Below are positions 34,181-43,709 of a stretch of DNA of 64,000 nucleotides, one piece after another; position 1 is the first letter of the stretch; every line of letters starts with the position of its first letter. This stretch comes from GYS-P2D sp964522505 (lineage in GTDB: Bacteria > Bacteroidota > Bacteroidia > Chitinophagales > Saprospiraceae), in NCBI GenBank assembly GCA_964522505.1, contig CAZFWJ010000011.1, positions 7,111 to 71,110 on the forward strand, in the 5' to 3' direction. The translations under genes and the position numbers were made by a program. The notes under the pieces are model-generated. The model did no database searches. It was not told the DNA's origin and was given only the letters and a program-made list of their open reading frames with translations.

Positions 34181-36829
34181 ATGGCCCTCACTAAATGCTT
34201 TCTGCCGATCTGCCTACTCCTCTCTATCATTGACTTGGCTACAGGCCAAGCCGATTTAAACCCTGAACGATTTGCATTCGAGCCTGAGCTCGCCTATAAT
34301 GATGAGATCCTAAGTCCTTCAGAATATCTGGGCTATGATTTAGGGGAATCATTCACCCTATATGCCAATGCCACGGCCTATTTTAATTATTTGGCGCAAT
34401 CATCCGATCGAGTGGTCATGAATTCTTATGGCGAGACTTATGAGGGTCGCAAGCTGTATACAGTCGTAATCTCTTCGCCGCAGAACTTGGCGAATATCGA
34501 TGAACTCAAAGCCGCAAACCTCGAGCTGGGGGACCCAAGAACGATTTCCGCTGCACGAGCAGATGACATTATAAAAGATAAGCCTGTGTTCGTATCCTAC
34601 AGCTATAATATCCATGGCAATGAAGCGTCGGGCACGGAGGCTGCCCTACAGGTGAGTTATCGATTTGTCGCTGCTGAAGATCAGGAGACTGAAGATATAT
34701 TGGACAACAGTGTTCTCATATTTTACATCTGCATCAATCCCGATGGGAGAGATCGCTATGTGTACTGGTATGAGGGCATGAAGCGCTCTGTCACTGGGAT
34801 ACAACCTCGAGATTTGGACCACTATGCGCCGTGGCCTAACGGACGGACGAATCATTATTGGTTTGATCTCAATAGAGATTGGATATGGGGCATACATCCA
34901 GAGTCAAGAGGTCACACAGGTGAGTACGTCTCGTGGATGCCCCAGATCCATACGGATTACCACGAGCAGGGATACAACGCCAACTATTTTACCGTGCCGG
35001 GCACGACACCCCGCAACCTGTTGTTGCCAGATCAATATGAGCCGTTGGCGGATACGATCGGCAAGGCTAACATCGCCGCATTTGATGAGCATCGCATCAA
35101 TTATTTTACAAGAGAGGCATTTGACTTCTTTTATCCAGGATATGGCTCGAGCTATCCCAGCGTCATGAATGCCATTGGTATGCTCACCGAGCAAGGCGGT
35201 ATTGCCGCAGGTCGTGCTGTGACGACAGACGATGGGCAAGTTCTGACGTTGAGACAACGGATCTTTGACCACTACACCACGTCGGTCGCCACAATTAAAA
35301 AATCAGTCGATCAAAAAGAACTCTTTAACCGATACTACTATGAGAGCAGTAACCCAAAGAACTCAAAAAGCAATACCAAATCCTATCTACTCATAAACGA
35401 TGGTGGGCCCTATCTCGACGAGGTAACCAATATCCTATTACATCACGATGTGGAACTGTATGAATCTGATGGCAAGCAACAAGCGACTGGTCTATACTCC
35501 TATCGCACAGATCAATCAGAAACGATCAATGTACCAGATGGTTCTATCATCATCCATACAAATCAACCAAAACATCTGCTGATCAATAGCATCCTCAGCA
35601 AGCAGATGATCATCGAAGACTCAGTCATGTACGACATGGCGACCTGGTCTGCACCGATAGCTTATAACTTGGAAGCCTATAGTTCCAATCGAACGATTAA
35701 TCTGAATAGCAATCGGATGATGGTGGGAAAAGAAATGACGGGATCATTAATCAATCCTGATGCGAGCTATGCCTATGTGATTGATTGGAATCAGCGATAT
35801 GCACCCAAAGCACTCTCTATGCTGTGGAATAGAGGATATCGTGTCCGATCCTCGCAAGAGGCATTCAGCTATCAGGATCAATCATTCCATCCGGGAAGTC
35901 TCATCATATTACAAGGTCGCAATCTTGATCTAAAGAACAGTTGGACCACTGATATGCGTGAAATAGCCGATAAAACAGGTGTTGCGATCATCGGCATGAA
36001 CACAGGTCGAATGTCTACAGGAAATGATCTGGCGTCTCGGAGCAGCAAAACATTGGACCAGCCGAGGGTCGCTCTATTAGTCGAGCCGCCATTTAGCACC
36101 TACACATGTGGTCAGCTCTATTACTTGTTTGATCAGGAAACAGAGTTGGCAGTAGATCGCGTCAGGACCTCTATATTATCTCAGACTGCCATGCCCAAGT
36201 TAGGCAGTAGGTATGGCTATGCTGATCTCAATGATTATGATGTATTGCTGCTGGCTGGCGGCGGTAACAATCTCTCCAAAATATTTAAAGAAGACCAGCA
36301 AAAACAACTGAAAGACTGGGTCAGCAATGGTGGGGTCATTGTCGCTACCGAAAGTGCGTCATCCTTCTTCACTAAAGAAAATTCTATGGTGGGTACCGTT
36401 GAAACCATGGAATCCAAAAAAGATAGCAGTGACACTGTTAAGTACTTGAAATATGCAGCCAGGACGGATTATTTTGGAAAGAAGCGCATTCCTGGGTCAG
36501 CACTCTACAGCCATGTAGATATCAGTCATCCATTGGCCTTTGGACTCAAGGAAGATCTGTATTCTTTATCTTTTAATGGAAAAGCCTTAATACCCAACTC
36601 ATCCTTAGAGACTGTTGTGCACTATGAGCAAGATGCTAGCAAACTCCTAGTATCGGGCTATGCCTCACAAGAAAACTTGTACCATCTGGCAGGTCTCAGC
36701 ACGGCGGCAGTGGAGCGGATAGGGTCTGGTAAAATAGTTCACCTTGTAGATAATACCCAATACCGAATGTTTTGGCGTGGTCCATCCAGAATGATGCAAA
36801 ATGCCGTAATGCTTCTTCCTTCATTTTAA
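34181..36829 (+). CDS. Secreted M14-family zinc carboxypeptidase-like protein
   Basis: I start at the ATG at 34181, giving an 882-residue protein with a signal peptide ending LATGQ; a TTG 21 bp upstream would lengthen it. Numbered from this start, the M14 zinc ligands are His145 and Glu148 in NIHGNEASG and probably His261 in HTDYHEQG, with a likely catalytic Glu in MLTEQGG near 325. The remaining ~500 residues form additional beta-rich and Rossmann-like regions typical of the large Bacteroidota M14 proteins. It is predicted to be exported and to trim peptides for nutrition. No sorting domain is present, so it may stay periplasmic. Confidence 0.88.
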   Translation: MALTKCFLPICLLLSIIDLATGQADLNPERFAFEPELAYNDEILSPSEYLGYDLGESFTLYANATAYFNYLAQSSDRVVMNSYGETYEGRKLYTVVISSPQNLANIDELKAANLELGDPRTISAARADDIIKDKPVFVSYSYNIHGNEASGTEAALQVSYRFVAAEDQETEDILDNSVLIFYICINPDGRDRYVYWYEGMKRSVTGIQPRDLDHYAPWPNGRTNHYWFDLNRDWIWGIHPESRGHTGEYVSWMPQIHTDYHEQGYNANYFTVPGTTPRNLLLPDQYEPLADTIGKANIAAFDEHRINYFTREAFDFFYPGYGSSYPSVMNAIGMLTEQGGIAAGRAVTTDDGQVLTLRQRIFDHYTTSVATIKKSVDQKELFNRYYYESSNPKNSKSNTKSYLLINDGGPYLDEVTNILLHHDVELYESDGKQQATGLYSYRTDQSETINVPDGSIIIHTNQPKHLLINSILSKQMIIEDSVMYDMATWSAPIAYNLEAYSSNRTINLNSNRMMVGKEMTGSLINPDASYAYVIDWNQRYAPKALSMLWNRGYRVRSSQEAFSYQDQSFHPGSLIILQGRNLDLKNSWTTDMREIADKTGVAIIGMNTGRMSTGNDLASRSSKTLDQPRVALLVEPPFSTYTCGQLYYLFDQETELAVDRVRTSILSQTAMPKLGSRYGYADLNDYDVLLLAGGGNNLSKIFKEDQQKQLKDWVSNGGVIVATESASSFFTKENSMVGTVETMESKKDSSDTVKYLKYAARTDYFGKKRIPGSALYSHVDISHPLAFGLKEDLYSLSFNGKALIPNSSLETVVHYEQDASKLLVSGYASQENLYHLAGLSTAAVERIGSGKIVHLVDNTQYRMFWRGPSRMMQNAVMLLPSF

Positions 36830-36850
36830 ATTGAATGATGTTTTGAAGAC

Positions 36851-37211
36851 ATGGTGGGCACTGTGATCGGAATCAGCATTGCGATCCTTGTGAGAATAGA
36901 GATATTAGGGGGAGGTATCAGACGTAACGCAGAGTAGCAGAGAAGGTGGTTCCGTTCATGGCCACGCTCTTCGTACTCTGTGCAATCATCGTCTTAGGGA
37001 TTGAACTTTAACATCGTAGATCATGATAGCATGGATCATCTAAGAAGCATTCACACCGATGGCAGGAATCACTGGGGGAAGCAGCGCTGTTATCATCCCA
37101 GGATTCAGAAGAGCAGTATTGTCGAATAAAGCTGGGGCGGGATCCGTAACTTATCGTAACAACGTCCAATATCGTCATGCTATTCATGCCGTATTGTTCG
37201 CTTTATGTTAG
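36851..37211 (+). pseudogene. Decayed sodium:alanine symporter (AGCS family) gene fragment
   Basis: Three successive frames give one recognisable protein. 36851-36937 reads VGTVIGISIAILVRIEILGG then GIRRNAE. After a frameshift, 36931-37011 reads RRVAEKVVPFMATLFVLCAI. After a stop, 37044-37211 reads EAFTPMAGITGGSSAV and RRAVLSNKAGAGS. These match, in order, the AGCS signatures I know as GGIKRI..VTEKVVPFMA, AFTPTAA.GG and RGLFSNEAGLGSA. Both ends of the gene are missing. It is clearly inactive. It once encoded a Na+-coupled alanine/glycine importer. Confidence 0.75.
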
Positions 37212-37396
37212 TGGCTGGATTCTTTTAAGCTATTTATATGATTCACCAATTCTATGTGGTACTTTTCTTTTAATTCCATTTTTATCAGCGAGTTAAATAT
37301 TTCAATTGCATTTGCATCAACTCTTTGTTTGAATACTTCTGTAGAATAATTTTTAAGAGTTATTAGAAGATCTTTTTTTGCATTTGCTGTATTGAT
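37208..37396 (-). pseudogene. Minus-strand gene fragment, unidentified
   Basis: A 62-codon open frame without a start codon lies between the symporter remnant and the acetyltransferase gene. It reads NAKKDLLITLKNYSTEVFKQ, then a helical end KEKYHIELVNHINSLKESSH. A run of seven A near its 5' end could mark a frameshift from an ATG at about 37403. It is lysine-rich and AT-rich, unlike its neighbours. I do not recognise the family. The remaining bases up to 37577 show nothing clear. Confidence 0.35.
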
Positions 37397-37577
37397 CTAA
37401 CATGGGTGGTGGCTTCCAACATTTTAGATTATTGATACCCATTTTGGGGCTCCCTGCCAATAGAATTACATTATTCGGGGCAATTCTACTCTTAGTCACT
37501 TGAGGTCAATTTATTTTGTTTTTCGGCTAAGGCTCTTATATCTTGACGCCCATAGAATTACAATCTTCAATCGACAC

Positions 37578-38018
37578 ATGAACATCATAAAAGCATCATT
37601 ACAGCATCTCGATCTACTTGTACCATTGTTCGATGGATACATGGTATTCTACAGGCAGGAGTCGGATGTGGATAAGCATCGGACATTTTTGCAAGAGCGG
37701 ATAGAGAATAATGAAGCACATATCTTCATCGCCACTGATGCTGATGGCGCAGGTATGGGATTCACACTTCTCTACCCTGCATTTTCATCGGTGAGTCAAG
37801 CACGTATTTATGTACTCAATGACTTATTCGTACATCCGGATCATCGCAGGCTAGGGGTGGCCGCTGCCTTGATGGATGCTGCTGCTGCTTATTGCAAATC
37901 AACCGGCGGTATTCGCCTTCATCTTGAAACAGAAAGTAGTAATGTCTCAGCACAAGCACTCTATGAAAAGGAAGGCTGGATCAGAGAGACGGGTTACTTC
38001 TACCAATTAAAAGTGTAG
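37578..38018 (+). CDS. GNAT-family N-acetyltransferase
   Basis: I start at the ATG at 37578, giving 146 residues, normal for GNAT enzymes; upstream extension would begin with a non-ATG codon and an unlikely leader. The acetyl-CoA-binding motif A is VLNDLFVHPDHRRLGVAAAL near 80-100, and motif B ends in ALYEKEGWIRETGYFY. The enzyme should acetylate an amine, with substrate unknown. It ends 8 bp before the phosphatase-like lipoprotein gene and may be in one operon with it and the kinase-like gene after it. Confidence 0.88.
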   Translation: MNIIKASLQHLDLLVPLFDGYMVFYRQESDVDKHRTFLQERIENNEAHIFIATDADGAGMGFTLLYPAFSSVSQARIYVLNDLFVHPDHRRLGVAAALMDAAAAYCKSTGGIRLHLETESSNVSAQALYEKEGWIRETGYFYQLKV

Positions 38019-38026
38019 CTCTGATA

Positions 38027-39235
38027 ATGACTAAATTACTAGAAGTGTATAAGACTGTCTCATCAATATCGGTGTTCATATCGATATGCATCCTGATCAC
38101 TGCATGTCAACAGAAAGAACGAACTCCTATAGAGCTACCCGAATTATCTGCATCTAGTATATCACCGCTCAGAAGTGAATCATTTCACGATGCACCATTG
38201 GTCTATCATCACGATTATGGCACGACCATCCATCATATGAAAAGAGCGCCTGATTATAGCCTTCTAGCGCATACTGATACTTCTCACTCTCACACTCCGA
38301 CCATCAGCGTCTATGCGAATAGCCAATTTGAATTTGAAGTTGATATTAAACATGGCCACTCTCCTACAGCAGGCGCACTCAGCAAGGTTGACACCGTATT
38401 TGTTACTTCTGATATCGAAGGTAATTATCGGGCCTTTGTCTCTCTCCTCGAAGGAAATAGAGTTATAGACTCGGCTAAAAACTGGATATATAATGACAAT
38501 CATCTGGTGTTGATCGGAGACATGGTAGATCGAGGTGATCAGGTCCTACAAGTATTATGGTTGATCTATAAGCTCGAGGCAGAAGCAGCGAGCCATGGCG
38601 GGGCTGTGCATTATTTGCTCGGCAATCATGAGGTGATGAACCTGAGGAGCAGCTACAGGGCCCAAAACACGGCATATGTCCATTCAACGTATAAGCAGTA
38701 TGCCAGAACACTGGATATACCCTATCATGAGTGGTGGGACAATAAAACTGAATTAGGTAGATGGCTTAGAAGCAAGAATACGGTCTTGTCTATTGACGGT
38801 GTCCTCTTCGCGCACGGTGGCTTGAGTAACCGAGCGGCAGGCCTGGGATTATCTCTTGAAGACATGAACCAACGCATCAGAACATCAATGTCTACTGAGT
38901 CTGAAGATATGGATAAAGTAGCGGCACTATTGCACAGTTCTGAAGGGCCATTTTGGTATCGTGAGATAGCTGATCAAAAGATCAGCCAGAAAAAAATCCA
39001 AAAAATCATCCATACCATGAAGGCGGATCAGATGGTAATAGGACACACCATAGTCGAAGGTCATCATATTACGCCTATCTACGAGGATAAAATCATACCC
39101 ATAGATATGCATCATAGCGAAACCTTTAAAAAAGGAGTAGTGCGAGCTCTACTGATAGACGGTACAGGGTTCTATGAAGTTGACAACAAGAGACAGTCTC
39201 AACTATTATTTACCCATCATCCTATCGAGATATAG
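38027..39235 (+). CDS. Calcineurin-like metallophosphoesterase lipoprotein
   Basis: The 402-residue protein has a lipobox ITAC (Cys31-32 region). A phosphoesterase domain follows, with motifs in order: SDIEGN at 128-133, GDMVDRGD at 164-171, GNHE at 199-202, then FAHGGLS and VIGHT. The layout is that of PPP/Shewanella-type phosphatases with a dimetal site. The first motif is D-x-E rather than the usual D-x-H, a change at a metal-ligand position. It should face the periplasm or cell surface. A kinase-like lipoprotein follows 32 bp downstream, suggesting opposing activities, which is inference. Confidence 0.87.
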   Translation: MTKLLEVYKTVSSISVFISICILITACQQKERTPIELPELSASSISPLRSESFHDAPLVYHHDYGTTIHHMKRAPDYSLLAHTDTSHSHTPTISVYANSQFEFEVDIKHGHSPTAGALSKVDTVFVTSDIEGNYRAFVSLLEGNRVIDSAKNWIYNDNHLVLIGDMVDRGDQVLQVLWLIYKLEAEAASHGGAVHYLLGNHEVMNLRSSYRAQNTAYVHSTYKQYARTLDIPYHEWWDNKTELGRWLRSKNTVLSIDGVLFAHGGLSNRAAGLGLSLEDMNQRIRTSMSTESEDMDKVAALLHSSEGPFWYREIADQKISQKKIQKIIHTMKADQMVIGHTIVEGHHITPIYEDKIIPIDMHHSETFKKGVVRALLIDGTGFYEVDNKRQSQLLFTHHPIEI

Positions 39236-39267
39236 TTATCTTTAATCATCATCAATCTAGCTCAACC

Positions 39268-40284
39268 ATGCTGTTCAGACTTTTACTAGGTCTATCGACT
39301 ATAGCCACTCTGATATATAGCTGTCAGTCTGAGACCTCTCAAACTGACAATATTCTAAGTCAAAGCATATTCGATTATATGCACAACGCTGACAATCCTA
39401 CGTTAACGCTTTCTGGAGATCTGTCACATTTATTCGAGGCAGGAACTATTAAGGAAGAAACTGGTAAAGAACACTATCATGATGCCTTGCTCTCGATCAG
39501 CCACGGCAATCAAATCAAAAATATTCCCACTCGGATAGCTAAGCGAGGCGTCACAAGAAAGAGCATTTGCGACTTTCCACCAATTAAGCTCAAGTTTAAG
39601 AAGGACACTTTGTCGACGCACGATTTATCTGATTTTAATACCTACAAACTCGTCACGCACTGCATAGATAGTCTCGAAGAATTAGTGCTGAGCGAATTGA
39701 TCGTGTATCAGCTCTATAATCATATTACAGACAACAGCTTCAGAGTGAAACGGGTCAATATGATTTATAAGGATGACGTTACGCAGACTGGATCAAAACA
39801 TGTTGCTTTTCTAATTGAAGAAGATCAAGAGCTAGCCCATCGGCTCGGCGCAAGTCTATATAAGGATAAAATCAAATCATTGGATAGAAAGCAGTATGCC
39901 GAAATGGTGATATTTCAGTATATGATCGGCAATACTGACTGGAATCTCACAAACGGCCACAATATGAAGTGGATACAGCATTCTACACTGCCCTCGCCCA
40001 CTCCAATACCCTATGATTTCGATTTTTGTGGCTTAGTAAATGCTCCACATGCAAGTCCCCATCCCAATATGCCGATTGAGAATGTCAGAAATCGCATGCT
40101 GCAATGGAGAGGTAAGACAAAAAACGAGCTAAAGGAAGTAGCTGCAAAATTTGTGTCAGAAAAAGAAGCGCTTTATAGTATAATCACCAACACTGAAGGA
40201 TTATCCGAATCACGTAAGGCAGACATGATCGGATTTCTCGAAGAGTTCTACGCTGAAATCGCCAACGAGGAATTTTATAAGTAG
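39268..40284 (+). CDS. Lipoprotein with CotH/HipA-like atypical kinase features
   Basis: The 338-residue protein has a lipobox IYSC (Cys19). The middle has a strand/helix layout with KSICDFPPIKLKFKK and ELVLSELIVYQLYNH. Two segments resemble the catalytic core of atypical kinases: IGNTDWNLTNGHN at 220-232 (catalytic Asp224) and PYDFDFCG at 248-255 (metal-binding Asp250/Asp252). This arrangement occurs in CotH-type and HipA-type kinases. It would therefore be an envelope-located kinase-like protein, an unusual place. It is paired with a phosphatase-like lipoprotein. Kinase activity is a hypothesis based on motif reading. Confidence 0.55.
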   Translation: MLFRLLLGLSTIATLIYSCQSETSQTDNILSQSIFDYMHNADNPTLTLSGDLSHLFEAGTIKEETGKEHYHDALLSISHGNQIKNIPTRIAKRGVTRKSICDFPPIKLKFKKDTLSTHDLSDFNTYKLVTHCIDSLEELVLSELIVYQLYNHITDNSFRVKRVNMIYKDDVTQTGSKHVAFLIEEDQELAHRLGASLYKDKIKSLDRKQYAEMVIFQYMIGNTDWNLTNGHNMKWIQHSTLPSPTPIPYDFDFCGLVNAPHASPHPNMPIENVRNRMLQWRGKTKNELKEVAAKFVSEKEALYSIITNTEGLSESRKADMIGFLEEFYAEIANEEFYK

Positions 40285-40290
40285 CGTTCA

Positions 40291-40326
40291 TAAAAAAAGC
40301 CCCAAATCATATGACTTGAGGCCCTT
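40291..40326 (-). terminator. Hairpin terminator of the DUF2853 gene
   Basis: Read on the minus strand, 40322-40299 folds into a roughly 10-bp stem that needs two G-U pairs, followed by a run of seven T. On the plus strand the same positions are mismatched, so the signal belongs to the minus-strand gene. Confidence 0.65.
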
Positions 40327-40352
40327 AATTTATTTGTGGTTATTCGCTCTGA

Positions 40353-40691
40353 TTAAGCGTATACAGATTCTTTCTTAAACTTCTTAACGAGTAAGTAGTA
40401 AAACATAGCTCTATACTTATTTCTATTAGATGAACCAAACTGATCCACAACACCTGCTATTGCATCGTCTAATTTGGCATCGTCTTTCAAGCCTAATTTC
40501 TTGATCAAGAAATTGGTCTTTACTCTACCTAATTCTTCTTTATCTGCCGAAGATACCTTAGATGCATCCGCATTGTAGATAGAAGGGCCACAACCTTTGG
40601 CTACCTTAGTCAGCAGATCAGAATCATAGGAGATCTTTAATTTGTCAAACTCTTTCTTATAGGTTTCAATACATTCATCAAATTTGCTCAT
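40353..40691 (-). CDS. DUF2853 family protein
   Basis: The 112-residue protein matches DUF2853 in length and text: FDECIETYKKEFDKL at the start, KGCGPSIYNADASKVSS in the middle and NKYRAMFYYLLVKKF near the end. It is small, cytosolic and lysine-rich; a structure of one family member is known to be helical, but the role is not known. It has its own terminator and stands between two plus-strand genes. Confidence 0.85.
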   Translation of the reverse strand: MSKFDECIETYKKEFDKLKISYDSDLLTKVAKGCGPSIYNADASKVSSADKEELGRVKTNFLIKKLGLKDDAKLDDAIAGVVDQFGSSNRNKYRAMFYYLLVKKFKKESVYA

Positions 40692-40779
40692 AATGCTTTT
40701 GATTTATTATAAAATAAAATACTTATCACTTAAACTTAAAGAAAACAATTTTTATTGAGTTCTACCCCAACAACTGTAT

Positions 40780-41454
40780 ATGAATAATGCAAAAAATATC
40801 TATATGTGTGATGAGGTGTCCAAAGTGCGTGAGCTATATAAGAACATCATCTCGTGGCCATATGAATACGATTCAACTTTTGCATTCATAAATGCCATGG
40901 CCATTAGCCATTATCGACAATATGCCCTCGGATATCCGCCCAGTATTACAGAGCTCAAGAGTTGGCACCCTGAATGCATCAGCAAGGACTATAAGCACAT
41001 CATGGGCTTAGAATTGTCCCAAGATGACATACAGTATGCTCAAGCACGTCAATATGGATTTAAGGATTGGGAAGACCTTATAATTAAGGATAGTCCTATC
41101 GATCTCGCTTTTGAACGTGCCGTTGACGCCATCATTGAAGGTAATGAGTCTCTCTTGCGGCAGCTGCTCTCGGAACATCCTGACTTATCACAACGGTCAT
41201 CCAACTTCGGTCATCGTGCCAAGCTCATCCACTATATCGCAGCCAATGGCGTCGAAACTTATCGTCAAATCATTCCCTTTAATTTAGTGGCAATAACAGA
41301 GCTGTTATTGGATCAAGGCTGCGATCCATATGCCGATCATAATATCTATGGTGGCAATGGTAATATCATAGATCTGATAGCGACAAGTGCCCACCCAAAT
41401 GAGGCTGGTGTTGCTAAAGACCTTATGACCCTGATCCGAGGTTACAGCTCTTAG
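40780..41454 (+). CDS. Ankyrin-repeat-like protein
   Basis: The 224-residue cytosolic protein has an N-terminal helical part (about 1-100) and then ankyrin-like repeats: DAIIEGNESLLRQLLSEHPD, RAKLIHYIAANGVETYRQ, VAITELLLDQGCDPYADHN and DLIATSAHPNEAG. The same text occurs in a Bacteroidota/proteobacterial family of unknown function. It probably mediates protein binding. It is followed 43 bp later by the M20 hydrolase gene. Confidence 0.75.
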   Translation: MNNAKNIYMCDEVSKVRELYKNIISWPYEYDSTFAFINAMAISHYRQYALGYPPSITELKSWHPECISKDYKHIMGLELSQDDIQYAQARQYGFKDWEDLIIKDSPIDLAFERAVDAIIEGNESLLRQLLSEHPDLSQRSSNFGHRAKLIHYIAANGVETYRQIIPFNLVAITELLLDQGCDPYADHNIYGGNGNIIDLIATSAHPNEAGVAKDLMTLIRGYSS

Positions 41455-41497
41455 GTCTGACCTTTTTTCTGTAGCTTAAAGGCATAAACAAATTGCT

Positions 41498-42796
41498 ATG
41501 AAAGTTCTACTCGTTCTGTTCCTATCACTGAGCATTTCCTTAACTATGGAGGCTCAATCTACCCTACACTCGACCATCGACAAGCTCGCATTGGAGATCA
41601 ACGATGATGTCATCGATTGGCGACGCCACTTCCATGAAAATCCAGAACTCTCCAATCGTGAATTCAAAACAGCCGAAAAGATTGCAGCACACCTAAATAA
41701 ACTCGGATTAAAGGTTGACACAGGTATTGCCATTACAGGTGTGGTAGCTGTATTGGATACTGGCAAGCCAGGACCAACAATTGGATTAAGAGCAGATATA
41801 GATGCACTGCCCGTCACAGAACGGACTGCTATACCATTTGCATCAAAAGAGAAAACGACATTTTTGGGTCAGGATGTAGGAGTCATGCACGCCTGTGGAC
41901 ACGACACACATATTGCCATGCTGCTGGGTGTCGCAGAAATCATGGTTGATATCAAAGATCAACTCAATGGTAAAATAGTGTTCGTATTTCAGCCAGCAGA
42001 GGAAGGTGCCCCTCCGGGAGAAGAAGGTGGCGCTAAGCTGATGGTCAAAGAAGGACTAATCGAAAGATATGGCATCGAAGTTATGTTTGGCCAACATATC
42101 AATTCTGCCACTCCTGTAGGCCATATCAACTATAAGTTGGGCGGTATTATGGCTGCGGCAGACCGATTCGTGATCAAGGTAAAAGGGAAGCAATCACATG
42201 GTTCGCAACCTTGGGCAGGCGTGGATCCTGTTACAGCAGCAGCACAGATCATCCAGGGACTCAACAACATCGTAGCACGTCAGACTATGCTCACCAAAGA
42301 AGCCGCTGTGATCAGTGTTGGTAAGATCTCTGGTGGCCAACGTAACAATATCATCCCTGAAGAAGTAGAGCTCATCGGAACGATCCGAACACTCGACGTC
42401 GATATGCAAAACACCATCCATGAAAAGATCCATCTGACTGCGCAAGCTATAGCAGAAAGTTCAGGCGCCACAGCAGAAGTGACCATTGACAAGTATGCTC
42501 CAGTGACCTTTAATGATCTTGATCTCACAAGGAAGATGATCGGCTCGATATATGCGGCTGCTGGCGAAAACAATGTTCACGTCATACCTGCTGTTACTGG
42601 AGCGGAAGACTTTTCTTTCTTCGCGGAGAAGATCCCTTCACTCTATTTCTTCACAGGTGGTCAAGATCCAGATGCAAAGCCAGATGAAGTGTTCCCCCAT
42701 CATACGCCAGACTTTTACATCGACGAGCGTGGACTGATTACCGGAGTTAAGGCGATGAGTTATCTCGCCGTAGACTACCTCTCGGCAGGCCAATAA
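41498..42796 (+). CDS. Exported M20-family amidohydrolase/peptidase
   Basis: The 432-residue protein has a signal peptide ending MEAQ, then an M20D amidohydrolase domain. The motif HACGHDTH (131-138, with Cys133 and His135) and EEGAPPGEEGG carry metal ligands, and the late GAEDFSFF and PHHTPDFYID are family features. Relatives hydrolyse N-acyl amino acids, hippurate or indole-acetyl conjugates. The signal peptide puts this one in the periplasm, which is common in Bacteroidota. The SDR gene begins 19 bp downstream and is probably co-transcribed. Confidence 0.93.
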   Translation: MKVLLVLFLSLSISLTMEAQSTLHSTIDKLALEINDDVIDWRRHFHENPELSNREFKTAEKIAAHLNKLGLKVDTGIAITGVVAVLDTGKPGPTIGLRADIDALPVTERTAIPFASKEKTTFLGQDVGVMHACGHDTHIAMLLGVAEIMVDIKDQLNGKIVFVFQPAEEGAPPGEEGGAKLMVKEGLIERYGIEVMFGQHINSATPVGHINYKLGGIMAAADRFVIKVKGKQSHGSQPWAGVDPVTAAAQIIQGLNNIVARQTMLTKEAAVISVGKISGGQRNNIIPEEVELIGTIRTLDVDMQNTIHEKIHLTAQAIAESSGATAEVTIDKYAPVTFNDLDLTRKMIGSIYAAAGENNVHVIPAVTGAEDFSFFAEKIPSLYFFTGGQDPDAKPDEVFPHHTPDFYIDERGLITGVKAMSYLAVDYLSAGQ

Positions 42797-42815
42797 GGTA
42801 TAGCATCTTTTGAGT

Positions 42816-43568
42816 ATGGGATTTGAAAATAAGGTCATCGTAATAACGGGAGGAACTCGGGGCATCGGAGCATCTATCGCAACGACATTTGATAGATTAG
42901 GCGCAAGGTTACTGTTGATCTATAAGACAAATGAGAAGGCTGCCATCAGCTTCCTAAATGAACTCAATGGTGATCACCAAATCTATCAATGCGATATAAG
43001 TGATCCTGAACAGGTAGAGGAACTCGTCGATGATATCCACCAAGAATTTGGTCAGATAGATATCTGTATCAATAATGCTGGTGTAGGATTTCATCATCCT
43101 ATCGATGAAGTTAACTACACACAGTGGCAGGAGAGTTGGCAACAGATCATGAATATCAATCTTATAGGGCCGTCTAACATGAGTTATAAGGTAGCACAGG
43201 TTATGATGGCTCAAGGCAGTGGCAGAATCATCAACGTATCCAGCCGTGGCGCTTTTAGGGGCGAACCATTAATGCCAGCATATGGTGCATCCAAGGCAGG
43301 CCTTAATTCTATGACGCAGTCGTTGGCGCATGCACTATCTCAGCATAATATCTTCGTAGGCGCCGTGGCACCAGGATTCGTTGAGACTGATATGTCTCGC
43401 CCTCGATTACAAGGCGCTGTAGGTGAAGCAATCAAAGGTCAGAGTCCCATGAACCGGGTTGCTAAACCAGAAGAAGTCGCTCAGGCAGTACTACTCATGG
43501 CGCAGTCCAATCAATGGATGACTGGCAGTATTTTTGATGTGAATGGAGCGTCATATTTTCGTACCTAA
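42816..43568 (+). CDS. Short-chain dehydrogenase/reductase
   Basis: I start at the ATG at 42816 (MGFENKVIVITGG); a TTG 6 bp earlier is less likely. The 250-residue cytosolic enzyme has the cofactor motif TGGTRGIG (11-18), NNAG, and the catalytic Ser-Tyr-Lys set in NVSSRGAF and PAYGASKAG. The C-terminal VAQAVLLMAQ..WMTGSIFDVNGA is typical of FabG-like SDRs. The substrate is unknown. It lies in the same direction as, and close after, the M20 gene. Confidence 0.92.
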   Translation: MGFENKVIVITGGTRGIGASIATTFDRLGARLLLIYKTNEKAAISFLNELNGDHQIYQCDISDPEQVEELVDDIHQEFGQIDICINNAGVGFHHPIDEVNYTQWQESWQQIMNINLIGPSNMSYKVAQVMMAQGSGRIINVSSRGAFRGEPLMPAYGASKAGLNSMTQSLAHALSQHNIFVGAVAPGFVETDMSRPRLQGAVGEAIKGQSPMNRVAKPEEVAQAVLLMAQSNQWMTGSIFDVNGASYFRT

Positions 43569-43709
43569 CATGCAACTTTACTCAGTTTTTATCTTATCCA
43601 ATTCTTAATCTTATGAATAAAACTCTTAAGGACTTCTAAAAATTCAAAAAGTCAGGCAACATTATCTTGCACTCAAACATAGTATGATTGCAATCACGTA
43701 AAGAACATT

